Shown piece by piece: positions 1-13,088 of a stretch of DNA of 64,000 nucleotides; within the stretch, counting starts at the first letter, position 1, and the number at the start of each line of letters is the position of its first letter. The stretch comes from Lycium barbarum. Its lineage: Eukaryota > Streptophyta > Magnoliopsida > Solanales > Solanaceae. The translations under genes and the position numbers were made by a program. Under the pieces are notes generated by a model. That model saw only the letters and a program-made list of their open reading frames with translations, did not search any database and had not been told where the DNA came from. The DNA lies in assembly GCF_019175385.1 (NCBI RefSeq), contig NC_083340.1:13962336-14026335 (forward strand), written 5' to 3'.

Positions 1-335
1 GTGCGTTCTGTTACCTTTGTATTTCAATGTATTTATCTATCTGTTTTTTTATCACAGATTTGTATTTCTGTCACATATTCATATATGCAGACCACTATAT
101 TTATATGCATATTTTTTATACACAAACTATGTATTTCATTATTATGTCATATTATGTCTTTACATGAAATATCTAACATTAACAGTTTTACATGAAAATC
201 TCACATTAACAATTGTATTTCACTATTTTTTTTTATTTTATTCAAATGTTGTATTTCATTTGTATGTTATACCTTGTTTTTACATGAGTAATTTAACAAT
301 AACAGTGTATTCATTTCTAATAACATATGTTTTTG
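1..335. other. Non-coding leader rich in TGTATTT motifs
   Basis: No convincing coding sequence. The plus strand repeats TGTATTT, usually followed by CA, about six times. The open frames across this stretch are made of these AT-rich repeats and have no protein-like composition. It is probably the 5' part or an intron of the protease gene to the right. Confidence 0.5.
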
Positions 336-2602
336 AAATTCAAGGGTGTGGCAGTCATGTTACCTAGAGAGCTGTCGGATTCTGGCGTGAATTATGGCAA
401 TCACAGTGGAGATACATTGAAGGCTTCAACAAAAGATATTCAGGGTGGAGGTGACATTTCAATAGCACATTTGCAATCAAAGATACTTTCAAATATAATC
501 AAGTTTTAATTAAATATTTTTTGTTTTTGCAACGTATAATTAAATTGTGTATTTAATTGATATTGGTAGGAGGCCGGACTGAATCACCTTAGTGGAATAC
601 CTGCCGATCAAGATTTTAATTCATCGAAGGAAATGGTAGCAGAGTTGCTAGCCCATATAACTCTCGCAACAGTTATTTCACTAAGTGCTGCTGGAATACA
701 AGACGGGGATCGCGCCGATCATTCAAGTATAAAGACGCCACCCAAACCCGTTGAGGACGCGGTACCACTGTCTCAATTTTTAATTCCTGACCATGTTTTA
801 CCAAGCCAACTTAGAGTAAAAGGAACCACCGGGCAAAGTGCAACTGCTGAAACAGGACAACAGGGTTCAAGCCAGAATATTGATCAATGAATAATTGTCC
901 ATCCATGAATTGTTTGAGATAGGAAACCCAGTAAATACAAGATATCGCCTTTCATGTCCAATTACGGGTCAGCAGGATCTTCGGTTATTGAACCCGTTCC
1001 TTGTGTTTTTGAAAAGAAGCATCCCTTTGTAGAAGATCCCATCAATGGCCCGATTGACACGTCGTTTTTTCAAGAATATCAAAATTGGCCCGAGAAGGAT
1101 TTGCTACAAAGGCACGATAAAAAGTAAGTATTTTACAAAAAAAATTTTAATTTTTTACATATCAACATATAAATGAAAGACATATCGTACCTATCTTTGA
1201 TTGTTGATATTCAGAAAGGACAAGGAAAGCCGTTATAGAAAAAAGAAGGAAGCATTGGACCCTGACGACGAAGATTTGGCCTTCAATTTTAGCGTTGCGT
1301 ATGTCTAAGACAAAAACGGGTTCTATCTGTTAAAAAATGGATGGGCAACTCTGGAATGACGAGGTGGTGTATTTATCATATTTTGAATTACATTTTGCTT
1401 ACATAACTAACCGTTTTAACATCACATTGTTGTCAGTTATTAACAGTTTTTACATGACTTATCTACACTTGACAGTTTGCTATATACCTGTATTTCTCTG
1501 TATTTCACTATATTTCACTATATTTTTTGTCACATATTTGCATATATAGACCACTATATTTATATGTTTTATAGACAAATTGTATTTCATTTGTATGTTA
1601 AACCTTGTATTTACTTCATGCTGCTGTCACTTACCAATTATATTCAACATATTTTTCAGCACATTGACATTATTTTTTACTACTTCCGAAAGAAAGGCAA
1701 GTACGACAAGAAAAGCAGTTACAAATTCACCATTGTTAACTGTATATTCAAGACCAAAATTGACGAGATTTACCGCGCTTTTGAAAACCCAAAAGCGGCC
1801 GCAAGTGTTGCCAATTTTGAAACTGAAATATGTGAGTACATTAACGGGCAAAGATTGATGACTAATGTACCATGGCATACAGCTGACAATGTATTCATCC
1901 TTGTCAACGTCAAAGAGGAAAATCACTGGATCTTGATTGTAATATCATTCATGGACAGGTATTCATTTCTTCTTTTATTTACAATTTGTATGGAAATGAT
2001 ATACATTTTTAAATGTATGTGTTTATATTGTCTTGTATGATTCTATTACGTGCAGGCGTCTATACGTCTACAACTCATACTGAGCTGCGAGACATGATGC
2101 AGTTGTTAGGAGAGAAATAAACAAGTTGGCTACCCTTGTGCCACATCTTCTACATATATCTAGGTTCTATATGAAAAAGAAGGGTATCGATTTTCAAAAA
2201 CACCCATCATACTTGGACAAAACACAGACTGACAACTTCGATGTAGTGTATGTTGATAATCTACCACAACAATCCCCTGGTAGCATGTATGTTTTTTTTT
2301 GGCATACAGATTCAATATTTATTTTTCTTATTAACATTTGTCAATCATTATTGAAGTTTTTTTGAAAAAATTTCAGGGATTGTGGTGTGTATGTGGCCGC
2401 TTTTGCTGCATACTTGAGTTCGGGTGAAGGAATTCCAACTAAAATTGATGCAAAGTTACTCCGTAAGAGATACGGTGTACTTCTATGTGACTATGCATGG
2501 CGGAAGGCAAACCAAAATGCGTTCAGAGATAACGAGCCGCCACCAAGACTAGTTAGGCCTGCCATAGACTATGATGCAGTTGAAACAGTAGATGTTAATT
2601 AG
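336..2602 (+). pseudogene. Ulp1-like (peptidase C48) protease gene of the MULE, broken
   Basis: Exons resembling the Ulp1 cysteine protease family, which cleaves SUMO-type conjugates, can be followed at about 336-481, 571-890, 1000-1121, 1214-1365, 1660-1957, 2056-2290 and 2377-2602, with AT-rich introns between. The protease core shows the catalytic His in ENHWILIV (near 1920) and the catalytic Cys in DCGVYVAAFA (near 2378). Where the family usually has VYDS the sequence reads VYNS (near 2071), so the catalytic Asp appears to be Asn. Damage: TAA near 1306, an A-run frameshift near 1333 just before the WNDE motif, and an in-frame TGA at 2081-2083. Exon limits are by eye. It faces the mudrA remnant tail to tail. 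Such genes are MULE passengers; a role in transposition or silencing has been suggested but not settled. Confidence 0.8.
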
Positions 2603-3279
2603 TTCTGTTTGGTGTTTAAGTGTATTTCTGAGGCACATTAGTGTTTTGATTAGTAATTGATACATTTTGACACTTTTTATTTTGTTAAGAATACACCAAG
2701 TGGTGTATTCTTTGAATGAACTACTATTATATATATTACAATAGCACTTTGGACAGTTTTTTTTATGAATTTACAATCTTTGCAAGCTGGATAGTTCTGT
2801 ATTTTCAACTTCTATATTGTGTATTCCTATGTGTAATCTTTGAAAGTATGCATTCGTATGTATTTCTATATATATCTGGTAATTGTTATGATATGCAGTT
2901 ATGTAATTATATTTTTTCTAGTTTGTAAATGCTGCAGTCACATATATTTCAATGTATTTATTGTCAATAGTTTCAACTGTAGGTAAAAAATAAGCTACAT
3001 TTTGAATATGTTTATGTATTTGTATTTTGATGTTACAGTCTAACCATAGTGTAAGTTTCAATCACACAGAATCAAAACCCACTCTTATTTTCATTCCACA
3101 CATTAAGTCATGGACAAGGTAAAATGATAACATTTCATTGAAACACATTTCAACATATCAGTGCATAACTCTAAAAAAAGTACATCAAAGTAAAGAAACA
3201 ACGAATTCGAGTTGAATTCATTTATTGAACATCATGGGATAAGTGTTTTAAGAAATGAATGCACATAGAAACAAGACGT
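2603..3279. other. Spacer between converging MULE genes
   Basis: No coding signal. It holds the 3' flanks of the protease and mudrA remnants and more TGTATTT motifs on the plus strand (for example near 2618, 2851, 2951 and 3015). The apparent frame at 2716-2928 is low-complexity Phe/Tyr/Ile sequence and not a gene. Confidence 0.6.
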
Positions 3280-4627
3280 TTACTTCTTCTTACGGGGCTC
3301 ATTAGTACAAGAACGCCTATTATGACCAAGACGTTCACATGTACTACAAGCACTTCTATGTTTACCAATCATCAGCTCCATTAACGGCTTATCTCGCTTC
3401 TTCTTTGGCCTCCCTGGAGGTTTCTTGTATCTTGGTGGCAAAACAACTTCATCAGATATGTGTGTGGGAATATTCCACTGACTCTCGTCAGGGAGAGGAT
3501 CCACCGGCACATCATACGTCTTCACCACTGTCTTCGGTTTGAATAGGTCTGAGCAATATTCATCAGCCATAATATTTTTACTCTTCAATACAGCCCATGC
3601 ATGTGGACAAGGTATGTTGTCCATTTGGAACATCCAACAACTGCAGGTTTTTCTTCAAATCAATTATGAAACACCTTGCTCCATCATTTACCGTATACAC
3701 ATATTCAGTTGATGCTTCAACCTAAGAAACAAGCAGCTTGTACAAGTCAAATACATTGTATATTAGGATCAACAAAAAATACATTAAATGAATTAAAAGA
3801 ATCAACGCATAAAGAACCATTACAATAAATTATTGCAGATACAAATCAGTGATGTTAAATACATAGAAATACAGATAAATACAGTGATGATAAAACAAGC
3901 ATTTTTTTGTATTAAATATGAAATATACCCTCATACGTAAAGATTTACCCTCATTCATTGACAGTAGTTGCTGGAATGCTTTCGCAAGTGTTGTGAACGT
4001 GTATGTACCGTTTCTTCTATTAGTACAATTCCATCTCCCAAACATCTTCCTCAGTTCTTCAAGAAAATCGAAAACAGGCAACCCTCTTGCTGCTACTAGT
4101 TTTCCATTAATACATTTGGCTATGTTGGAAGTCATCGTCCATCCTTTGTTAACATGTGAATACAGCCGAGCCCATTCCTCCCTTCCAGCTAATTCCACGT
4201 ATTCCTTTACCCGAATATCAACATTCTCAATCTTATCCATCAGTTTATCAAACTCATCCTGTGTGTATGCCTTTGCCAGTGAATAAAACACAAGACTCAA
4301 TACTTTATCATTCGACTTGTATCTTTTTGTCACATTTTTCCATAAATGCCATATGCATGCCAAATGAGGAACAATAGGATACACCATAGACACCGCTTTG
4401 ATTATGCTTTCATGTCTATAGGATATGACACACATGTTATCCCTAATCAAATAAGCTTGCTTGAACTGCTCAAAGAACCACGTCCAAAATTTATCATTCT
4501 CTGAATCTATCACACCGTATGTCAGTGGTAGAATATTACCTCTATATACAGTTGCATTAAAAAAAAAAATAATCACAATCATTTTTTCATTTTTAATGTA
4601 ATGCAGTTTGTATGTACAGTGTATTCC

Positions 4628-4665
<38 letters not shown>

Positions 4666-6142
4666 TTTCATGTACCTGCACCATCTGAAGTACTGGTTGA
4701 TACGAATGTCCCATTATATGTGGTTTTAAGGTGGGAACCATCCACTACCACTATTGGTCTACAACACTTGACCCCTTTGATGAATGCTTTGAGTGCTACA
4801 AAGAAATACAAGAACTCATTTTCACGTGATTTATACATTCTCACGAGTGATCGAGGATATGTTTTATCCAAGATGTACACATATGCCGGTAATTTCTTGT
4901 ATGAATCGGCTGGTTTCCCCCTCAAATCATTCATTGCCTTTTCTCTAGCCCTTCAGGCCATTATATAAGAAACATCTACACCAAATTCATTTTTGACATC
5001 GTCTACTATATCCCCAGGGCTGTATTTCCTCTTATGGTTTGCTATTTTTGGCTTAACAACTGATGCCCCAATAAACCAACTTGTTGCTTGCCTATGCGAA
5101 TACACTTTGTCCTTCAATGGGCATCTATGCTCGTCATGGAAACATCTAACCCTGAACATTTCAGATTTTCCAATACTTGACGCTCGAAATTTCCATTCAC
5201 ATTCAGGCGACATACATACAAGTGTATAGCTACAAATACGGGGAAAAAATCATGCACAATCAGTTTGAAGTTATTTATCAAGTCTAAGATAATAAGAAAT
5301 GCATATACTGCATGTTAAAACTCCCATATATTGATGTATTTAAATACAGTTAATAGAAACATACATTAATTCAATCAACTCATTTTTTTTTCGAAAATAT
5401 AGTGTATTTCAATATATATCTCAATGTATTTTCACTTTTCTGAATAGTGTACGTGTTTCAAACATTACCATTGACATAAATACATTGTATTTTAATCAGT
5501 TTACAACACACAAACAAAATACAATAAGATCATACCTTATGGAATTTGACTTCTCAGTCCTGAAATTGAATTGTTTGCAAATAGCATAATTCGCCATAAC
5601 AGTTTTTAGTGTATCCTTATCCTTGTAAATTTGATCCACAACAACTTCATTTTGATCCATGTTGGAAATAATCGAGTTATTGTCGTTCTCAAATAATACA
5701 ACAGCCTTACCACAATTTGACGCCTCCAAATCACTTGAATCATCTACATCCATAGCATGCATATTATCATTGTATTCAAGTTGAAGCATATCTTCTCTAA
5801 CGACAGATTCTCCAGTTACACAACCCTCAATTTCATTATCCGTTATACTAACGGATATCGGATACATCCCAAAAAGACGTTGTTTTCTCTGTTAAGCTCA
5901 ACATGCACTCTAACTCCCATATCGTTGTGTATTTCCATGGGCTGAGTATCTCCTTCAACTGCATATTTGATTGATATCGTTTTTCTACAAGTATCTACTC
6001 CCAACTGATTGGCAATCGTTGCAACCAAATCAGCGTATGAGGAATAATCTTTGAATACAACTGCATCTATTTTGTAATTCACACAGCAATTTTGGTCGTT
6101 CCAGATTCTAGAGGTTCGGATAAAAGCTGTTATGCGGGCCAT
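3280..6142 (-). pseudogene. mudrA-type MULE transposase, broken
   Basis: Reading leftward from ATG at 6142: an N-terminal PB1-like region (6142-5850), an acidic linker and MuDR DNA-binding segment (5867-5525), a zinc-binding part with PECEWKFRAS (5213-4953), the MULE DDE transposase domain (4934-3900), a SWIM finger (CSC..CPHAWAV, near 3600-3645), and a C-terminal knuckle CSTCERLGHNRRSC near 3325 preceded by an AT-hook-like PPGRPKKK. Damage: frameshifts near 5865 and in an A-run near 3650, and TGA in place of a usual Trp at 4953-4955. The first catalytic Asp (VVDGSHL) is present, but the second site reads ISYRHES where family members have ISDR, and the third reads NIAKCIN instead of NIAES. 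So the enzyme would be inactive even without the stops. The family consensus is from memory. Confidence 0.85.
4629..4664. repeat. (TA)n(GA)n microsatellite in mudrA intron
   Basis: A run of TA followed by a run of GA inside the intron between the two halves of the transposase domain. Confidence 0.9.
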
Positions 6143-6970
6143 TATTACGATTAGAAATACAACAGTGTGATCTTGAAAACAGCTTTAGTCAAAAGTTTTG
6201 ATCGTACGAAACAGAGTATTTTATATTCGAGAACTAAACCAAATAAATCATTCCAGAATTCAAAAATACCTTTTTGAAAATCGAAATTCAAAATTGATCT
6301 TCTCTATAACACTCTATATACACTCGTTCATGTATTATGGCGTGATTCTTCGATTCTGATAGTTCAAAAAAATCAAAGCTGCAATGGAAGTTTTTGTATT
6401 TTAGGAGATTTATCGAATTGAGTTTTTTTAATTCAAAAAGTTTGGAATGGAGTAATAGAAGAGAGAGAGAGACGTGAGCTGTTATGGAACATCAGCTGTT
6501 ATGCGTGAAATATGGTTGATTTAATTTGACTTACCATTTAAAAAAAAAAACAAAGAAGATTCTGCTCCAAAAATACAGCCTATTTTTACTCAACACAATC
6601 GTGTATTTAAAAAAAAAATGAAATACAGTCGAATCCAGCAAAAAGCAGCTACGGTTTGTAATTGGTGAACTTGTCGCTATAAATTATTAGGAGCTATTAA
6701 AAGATAGTCATTTATGTAAGTTTCACATATAAATTTATGGTTGCGAAAAAGTTGTTTGTTATGAGGAGCAAAAGTTAAAGATCGACACATAGGGAAAAAG
6801 TGCCAATGACCCCTATTTGAATCCTCATCGGCCTAGCCCATTTCTTATGAAGGTCCAACACCAGTTGTTGGACAACCGCTGTTGACCTTGATGGCCCAGA
6901 CTCTAATTTGATTGAGGTGGCCCAAACTTGGGGCTTAAAGTTTGGTGTTTACACTTCAATTCTCCTAGAT
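6143..6970. other. Right flank of the MULE, no gene
   Basis: AT-rich to about 6780 with a short GA-rich patch near 6460, probably the mudrA promoter side. From about 6790 composition shifts and GC rises, suggesting the element has ended. I find no coding frame and no clear inverted repeat. Confidence 0.5.
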
Positions 6971-7317
6971 AGGACAATTGGTATTTAATTTTTTTCCTTT
7001 CGTCTAAAATATCTCGAGGTTTTGGGTTCAAACTTCGGCTTAGTCATAAAAATAAAATAAAAAATCGCAAGGCAGGGCTTTGTAAAAAATTTGCCTTATG
7101 TGGCAGACTTTATTTAAGGCATAACTAAAAGTCTGCGGGAGACGGCAGACTTTTTACAAACCTTGTCTTGCGGTTTTTTTTTTGGACTGAGCGGGCGTTC
7201 GAACCCAGAACCTCGGGGTATTTTCAGTCATCTTTTTAACCGAAGGACAAAAATTAAAGACCAGCAATTTGAGGGGGTGGAAATTAAAGACCACTCCAAA
7301 AGAAGGACAATCCGCGC
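6971..7317. mobile_element. Foldback repeat family, copy 1
   Basis: Starts near AGGACAATTGG and ends near GGACAATCCGCGC, with ends that are inverted copies of each other. Inside each arm lies a tRNA box-B-like GGTTCRAAC motif followed by A-rich DNA, then GCAGACTTT/TTATGCC words. The same structure occurs at 7418-7911, 49471-50517 and 50949-51372. Non-autonomous, with no coding sequence. Ends are approximate. Confidence 0.65.
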
Positions 7318-7417
7318 AAAAAAATGAAACATTTAGCCACTTAAGACGAGGTATTACTGCACTAGCATGGTTCCATATTTCCATCCCATCCAATTAAGGC
7401 TAAAATTTATTCATTTT

Positions 7418-7911
7418 TTGTGCGGATTGTCCTTCAAAAGCACTGGTCTTTAATTTTTGTCCCTAAAATTTGAAATCTTTAGTTTTTGTCCTTTGCCTAA
7501 AAACTCATGGGTTCCGGGTTCGAATCCCGGCTCAGACAAAAAAAAAAAAAAAAAAATCGCATGGCTTGCAAAACTATGCCTGAGGCCTAACTTTGGCTTG
7601 CAAAACTATGCCTAAGGCCTAACTTTGGCTTGCAAAACTATGCCTAAAGCCAAACTTTGGCTTGCAAAACTATGCCTGAAGCCAAACTTTGGCTTGCAGG
7701 TAGAATTTGCATGTAAACTATGCCTGATGGCATGCAAAACTATGCTAACTTTGGCTTGCAAAACTCTGCCTGAGGCCTAACCTTTGCCCGAATAGGCCTA
7801 ACTTTGCTACAAAACTTTGATTAAGTCGGGATTCGAACCCCAAACCTCATGATATTAGGCGAAAGGCAATAATTAAAGATCACCCCAAAATAAGGGCATT
7901 CCAGTGAATTG
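7418..7911. mobile_element. Foldback repeat family, copy 2
   Basis: Left arm begins TGCGGATTGTCCTTC and contains TTTAATTTTTGTCC; the right arm carries the inverted words ATTAAAGATCACC and GGGCATTCC. A GGTTCGAATCCC word sits at about 7515 and its inverted partner GATTCGAACCCC at about 7832. The centre is a tandem array (7563-7760). Confidence 0.65.
7563..7760. repeat. Tandem ~32-bp repeats
   Basis: About five degenerate units containing CTTGCAAAACTATGCC and AACTTTGG form the centre of foldback copy 2. Confidence 0.85.
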
Positions 7912-8193
7912 CCCAAATTTATTTAGTTAATCTTTAGAATTAGTTGAAAACAGCCCATGGGCTAAACTATCATGATTGACTAGTTTCTTTCTTTATGGGA
8001 TTTAGGGGTTCTGCTTGACTTCTTTTGGGCTTCTTGTGTTAAGAGCTGCTTTTTCAAATCTCACTTGTGTTTTCTTCTTCTCCTTTTTTATATTTCTCGT
8101 CATTCTCTAACTTACAAATGGATTGGTATTTTGATGGTTGGTTCTTCTTTTCTTTCACCTTTTTTTTTTTTTTTTATGGATTGAGGGGACTAT

Positions 8194-8610
8194 AACCCGA
8201 AAGACTAATCTATTAGGTAGGAAAGTCCGTTCAACCTATAAATTCATTAGTATTTTTTTTTAATCAATGAGAGATAATTGACACACAACTCGCTTGAGGA
8301 CTAGTGACCTCGTTGGTCATGACTGATACCTACTTTTTTTTTTTAATCAATGCCACGACTCCTGGCCCAGTACTTGATCACATATGATATCACATATTTT
8401 TTGCCCTAGTTGGTTACGAAGCGACACCTCTCCTGGATCCAAGGTCACTAAATCGAGTCAGGGTCTCAAACATTGATTGACCTTCTTAGATATTAAATTT
8501 TTATATACTAAGTTTGAGAACACAACTGAAAAGACTAATCTATTAGGTAAGAGAGCCACTCAGCATATAAATTCATTATCTCTTTTTAGTCATTGAGGGA
8601 TAATTAACAC
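8194..8610. repeat. Direct repeat, ~90 bp, two copies
   Basis: A segment with GACTAATCTATTAGGTA, then TATAAATTCATTA and TAATTRACACACA, occurs at 8194-8287 and again at 8524-8610. The spacer has no gene. The source element is not identified. Confidence 0.75.
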
Positions 8611-10115
8611 ACATAAGTTTTTTTTTTTTTTACTTTTTTCTTTTGGGGTTTGAACTTTTAACTCTACAGCGTACTATGGCATTACAACAAAGAAAAACAC
8701 TTCGTTCGGAAGTACCTTCAATTAAACCAATTATTTCTCTTGATCTTATGCAAGAACGCAGATAACGTATTACTTATCTTGATGCTGTATGATGTAATTT
8801 GTATCTTACAATATTTGTACTTACCAACACTAAAACTAATTAATTAATTTAGGAAATGAATTAATCCTGCATCATTAAGTTGACCATAACATGAAGAGAG
8901 GCACACCATTAGTGGTTATGTTGTCATATCAGCTACTTTCTTCCAAAGTAATTAATCACTGTCAGACATTTGTGCAGAAATTTCACGTTGAATATGCGTG
9001 ATCCGTCATTGCAATTAGAGTTTAGGATAGTCAAATCTTAATTTGTCGTTCGTGAAGACAACCTGATAACCATTTCATTGAATTAATTATTCCTTCCAAC
9101 CAAAAATTTGTGAATATGTAGTTTTCTGAGGGTGACAGGGTAAGCAAAGACGTTGCCTCTAATTGTTTATCTAGTCGCTTTAGCTTTGAATAGGTCATTT
9201 GAGAGTGTAGCAATAATCTAAACAAATACACGTTCCACGAGTTCTAGTCCTTAATAATTCAACCATAGTTAATTCAATTTTAGTTGGTACGCTCAAACCA
9301 AAAGTTGGTAATCTGGGGTATCTGTGTCTATAACAACTTGTCAACTCATGTGAATTTGACAATCCCCAGTATATATCTCCCCCAAATATAGTTCAAGATG
9401 ATAATAGATTTACAACATCTATTATAGCTAGCAATCTAAGAATACTAAGATAAATTAGGAATTATTTTTGTCAGAACTGCTACGGATAGTACTCACTAAT
9501 GTTTTATAATGACGCATAATAAATATTACAGTGATATTTCTGCTTTTAACCCAAAAAGAAAAGAAAGAAAGTGAAACAAGTATGGAGCAAGAGGATTCAG
9601 ATTTCAGTTCACTATCTTTATATGATTTTACCACTAGAATACATACGATACCTCAATCACTCAATTATCAAAAGGCTGAAAATTATATTCCCCTTCTAAT
9701 TTACATCGTGTAGAATTGAACATTTTACTACTTTATATTAGTAGATATTACTATTCTCACTCTCCTATCTAATCAAGTCTAATTAATGGCTAGTGATTTT
9801 GCAAAGAACAACGTGTGTTTTCCACAATCCACATGGGGTTCTTTAACCCTTCAAAATTCTCAATTTACGTTAAAGAATCGGAGGGAGGATTTGATTCTTT
9901 ACGCTAAGTTAGGCTGGTAAAGACGGAACATAAAACAAAATAATACAGATAAACTCTTAATCTATATATGTTCCAAGTACTTTCGCATTAAAAACTGTGA
10001 AGAGATAATCAACCTTGAAAGCTCCAAAATGAAAAGAGATGGCTAGCTGCATAATTGATCCAGGATTTAAACTACATGAGTTGGAGTTTCAACTACTATT
10101 TAAATCCATTTGAAT
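8611..10115. other. Intergenic, no gene seen
   Basis: AT-rich DNA. Frames at 9031-9231 and 9531-9713 lack any recognisable domain and splice context. Nothing else supported. Confidence 0.6.
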
Positions 10116-10223
10116 TACAACAACATATCCAGTGAAATTTCACAAAGTAAGGTCTGGGAAGGGTAGAATGTACGCAGACCTTAGCGCTACTTTGGGAGGT
10201 AGAGAGGTTGTTTCCGGTAGAAA
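10116..10223 (+). mobile_element. Au-like SINE fragment
   Basis: Contains the conserved core GGTCTGGGAAGGGTAGAATG followed by TACGCAGACCTTA and GAGGTAGAGAGGTTGTTTCC. This matches the Au SINE core found across grasses and nightshades. The left part with ACAACAACATA is also typical. No clean A tail or target duplication is seen. Confidence 0.75.
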
Positions 10224-13088
10224 AATCCATTTGAATTACTGGATTCAAAATCTAGTACTGGACTCAAAAGCTAGTACTATTAATTCAACTTATTTAGTAA
10301 TTTTTTTTAAGACATGTACATGATCTGAGCAAAATTAATGATTCGGATGAATCCATATGTTGTACACTAATTAAGTACACCCCTAATTCTACATATGGAC
10401 GAATTTCATGCGTTCTCGGCATGCAAATATATTACAGCTTAGTATGTATATCTCCTTAAAGAGAAATAAATTAGAGAATCTAGCTTAATTAAAATAAAAT
10501 AAAGCAGCTAGACCTTTCTATGTAATATGCTTCATAAAATAACTTGACTTTTTCAATTTCAAAACACATCCCACCACAGATCTGAACATAAGCACGACTA
10601 AAGAAGTTATTTAAAACTCTAAAGTACATATATTAAAGCATATTCGTGGAGCAATATTGTGCTTTTAGGAATCTCATCTCTGGTATTGAGAACATTTATA
10701 TTTCATTAAATTAGTTAATTAGTGCAATAAGGATCTGGCCATTTTCCTTTAAATTAACGTCTTCACTTGTATTAGTACGTATTTTAAGTGGAAAGAATAA
10801 AGCAAAGTATAATTCGTGAGGTCTACTGTTTAGGGAAGATCTTCTTTATCAGGAAATGGATTAAGTTAATAATAGAATCATTCACTTTTATTAATAGTGA
10901 TTATATTATACTGTATCTAATGGAATACCATGAGCAGATAATGAAATGGTTATGGTTAAGTGAACCATACGGTTGGCATAACATGAAAATAAAAATAACA
11001 ATATCTATTGTACCATGATGTTCACAATGACTACTAACTAAACATCTACATGCACTCCACATAAAATAAGAAGCAAGATTGTTTAATTTGTAAAGTACAA
11101 CTTAACAATCCATTTTGAGTGCTATATTATGATGGCAAAGTTCTTAGTTAAGGTAGGGGCATCATAAACTTACTCAATTCTAGCAAAACATGAAAAAGCT
11201 TTATATTAATGACTGAGCTTTTGAACAAAAATTCAGATGCTACAGAATTACTGGGAAAATATAGAAGTAAATTAGAATGGGAAATTGTATAGGCGGAATA
11301 TCATCATTAACATGTCTAGTTCTTAATGACTTAGAAAGAACTTGAGATGTTTCTGACATGGGTACCATGATAAGATAGACAAGAAGAAACTGAAGTGCAT
11401 CAATTATCAGAGATTCAAGTCAAACTGGCTTGCAGTTCCTTTTTTTCTTGATATATTATCTCATATCACTATGTCAGAAACCAAAGATTTGAAGCAGAAG
11501 GAAGGACCATTTGGAAGGACAAATTAAATGAGAATTTTAGTGTCATGACTCATGACAACTTGTTTAATTACTTGCTCTTTGAATGTTCATAGAAAACAAA
11601 TGATCCTAAAATAAATTTTGTTGGAGAGTAATTCTATCTCTACTTCTCAGTCTGATTGGTCAAAGTCTCGTAATCGATCGTTCATTTCGGCTAGCAAAAT
11701 CAGGATCAATAATAAAATAAAACACTAGACAGGAGTTTTCGTTAGCAAGAACAAGAATTATTACAAAAGGATAATGGCTAGAAGGATTTGAACAACATTA
11801 TGGCATTACAATTTTCAAGGTTTATCTAAGGCTTAACTCAAGACTACACTACTAATCGTAGTTTTTTTTAGTATTGCTACTGCACATGACTTCGAGAGTC
11901 ATGAAGATGATTATGACGCAATTATTAGAATATGTGAGCAGAACTATATAGGGAGATTAAGATATACTCCATTTATCACCGAGAACTTAATATAACAAGT
12001 TTAATAATGTGGTCTTCTAGTATAGTAGTATACTAGTATATAAAAACTTGATTAGTAAATACTAATGGTTATTGTACAGCCAAGGTTGCAACTTAATATA
12101 TTGGAACAAACCAAACTTCATTGAGAACACATTCCAGAAATGGGATTAATTAAGAAATGGTATGAACAAAAAATCCTACTTCACAAGGTAATTTGGAAAA
12201 GACTGCTTTAATTTAAGTTGTGTTTTCGACCATATATAGGGAACTTGAAAAACCCAACATTTAACAAAGTGGTCTAAATTTTTCTTAAAATATTCTTTTT
12301 GGAGGTGAAAGAGGTGAGGAAGAGAGATCAATTGAGTGGTACATTTGAAAGACAGGTACTGAAAACATGTCACGCTCTTAGTTCAATTCAAATGCTAATT
12401 TTCAAAAAGATTTAAGTACTGAGGAGAGAAGCATTGTTTTCAGTAATGACCAGTTGGATCAAATTCCCAAAAATTAATTAGTAGATCAAGAAATTCAGCT
12501 CAAACATTAATGCAAGACATGTTACTACTAATAAAAACCCCAGAATACCTTTCATCCAACAACAAGAATCACAGTATATATATACTGTAGTAAAACTCTC
12601 GGCATATGAATTTCTTTTTATAAAAATGTTCTATCATCTAGGGTAGACAAATAGAAAAGCAACATAATAGAATAAAAATATATTGCTAAATACTTAGATA
12701 ATTAAGAAAATAAAGGCATATAATTTAATCACTGAGCTAGCTAGCAGTATTATTATAACAACTACGCCGTTTTTTCCGTTGAGAAACAAAGGTGTTCAAA
12801 AGATTGAATTCTCAAACCATATATCTTTATAGAAAGTTTTCCATAAAGAACATTAACTAAGATGACCGATTTCAGAAATCATAGAAGTTACAAGACCCAA
12901 AAGTAACAAACAATACAACAAAAGACAAAAAGAAGTTCAATAATCTCTAGGACAAAGACGGTACACTAATTTAGCTGACCTTTATGATTCAAGAATTCCC
13001 CGTATTTCTTCATTGATCCAAATTACCTTCCATATCATATCAACAAGCTCAAATTCTAATTCCCCTTCATCATCTTCCAGATTAGTCA
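10224..13088. other. Intergenic plus 3' flank of the AHL gene
   Basis: About 2.8 kb of AT-rich DNA with no gene or clear repeat that I can support. The last 100-200 bases before 13089 are likely the 3' untranslated region of the AHL gene. Confidence 0.55.

Larger units (their letters stand above)
1..6720. mobile_element. Decayed Mutator-like element with mudrA and Ulp1-like genes
   Basis: The stretch holds two converging gene remnants: a Ulp1-type cysteine protease on the plus strand and a MuDR-type transposase on the minus strand. This pairing is known from Kaonashi-type MULEs of Arabidopsis and related elements in other plants. The left end lies outside the window. The right end is not certain; coding ends at 6142 and the sequence stays AT-rich to about 6.7 kb, where I see no clear terminal inverted repeat or 9-bp target duplication. 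Some elements of this group lack long terminal repeats, so this is not surprising. Both genes are broken, so the copy cannot be autonomous. Confidence 0.7.

Noticed and set aside
7563..7760. CRISPR-like array of ~32-bp repeats
   Set aside because: Plant DNA; units are contiguous and degenerate, without unique spacers.
9531..9713. 60-codon frame
   Set aside because: No recognisable domain, AT-rich surroundings, no promoter or splice context.
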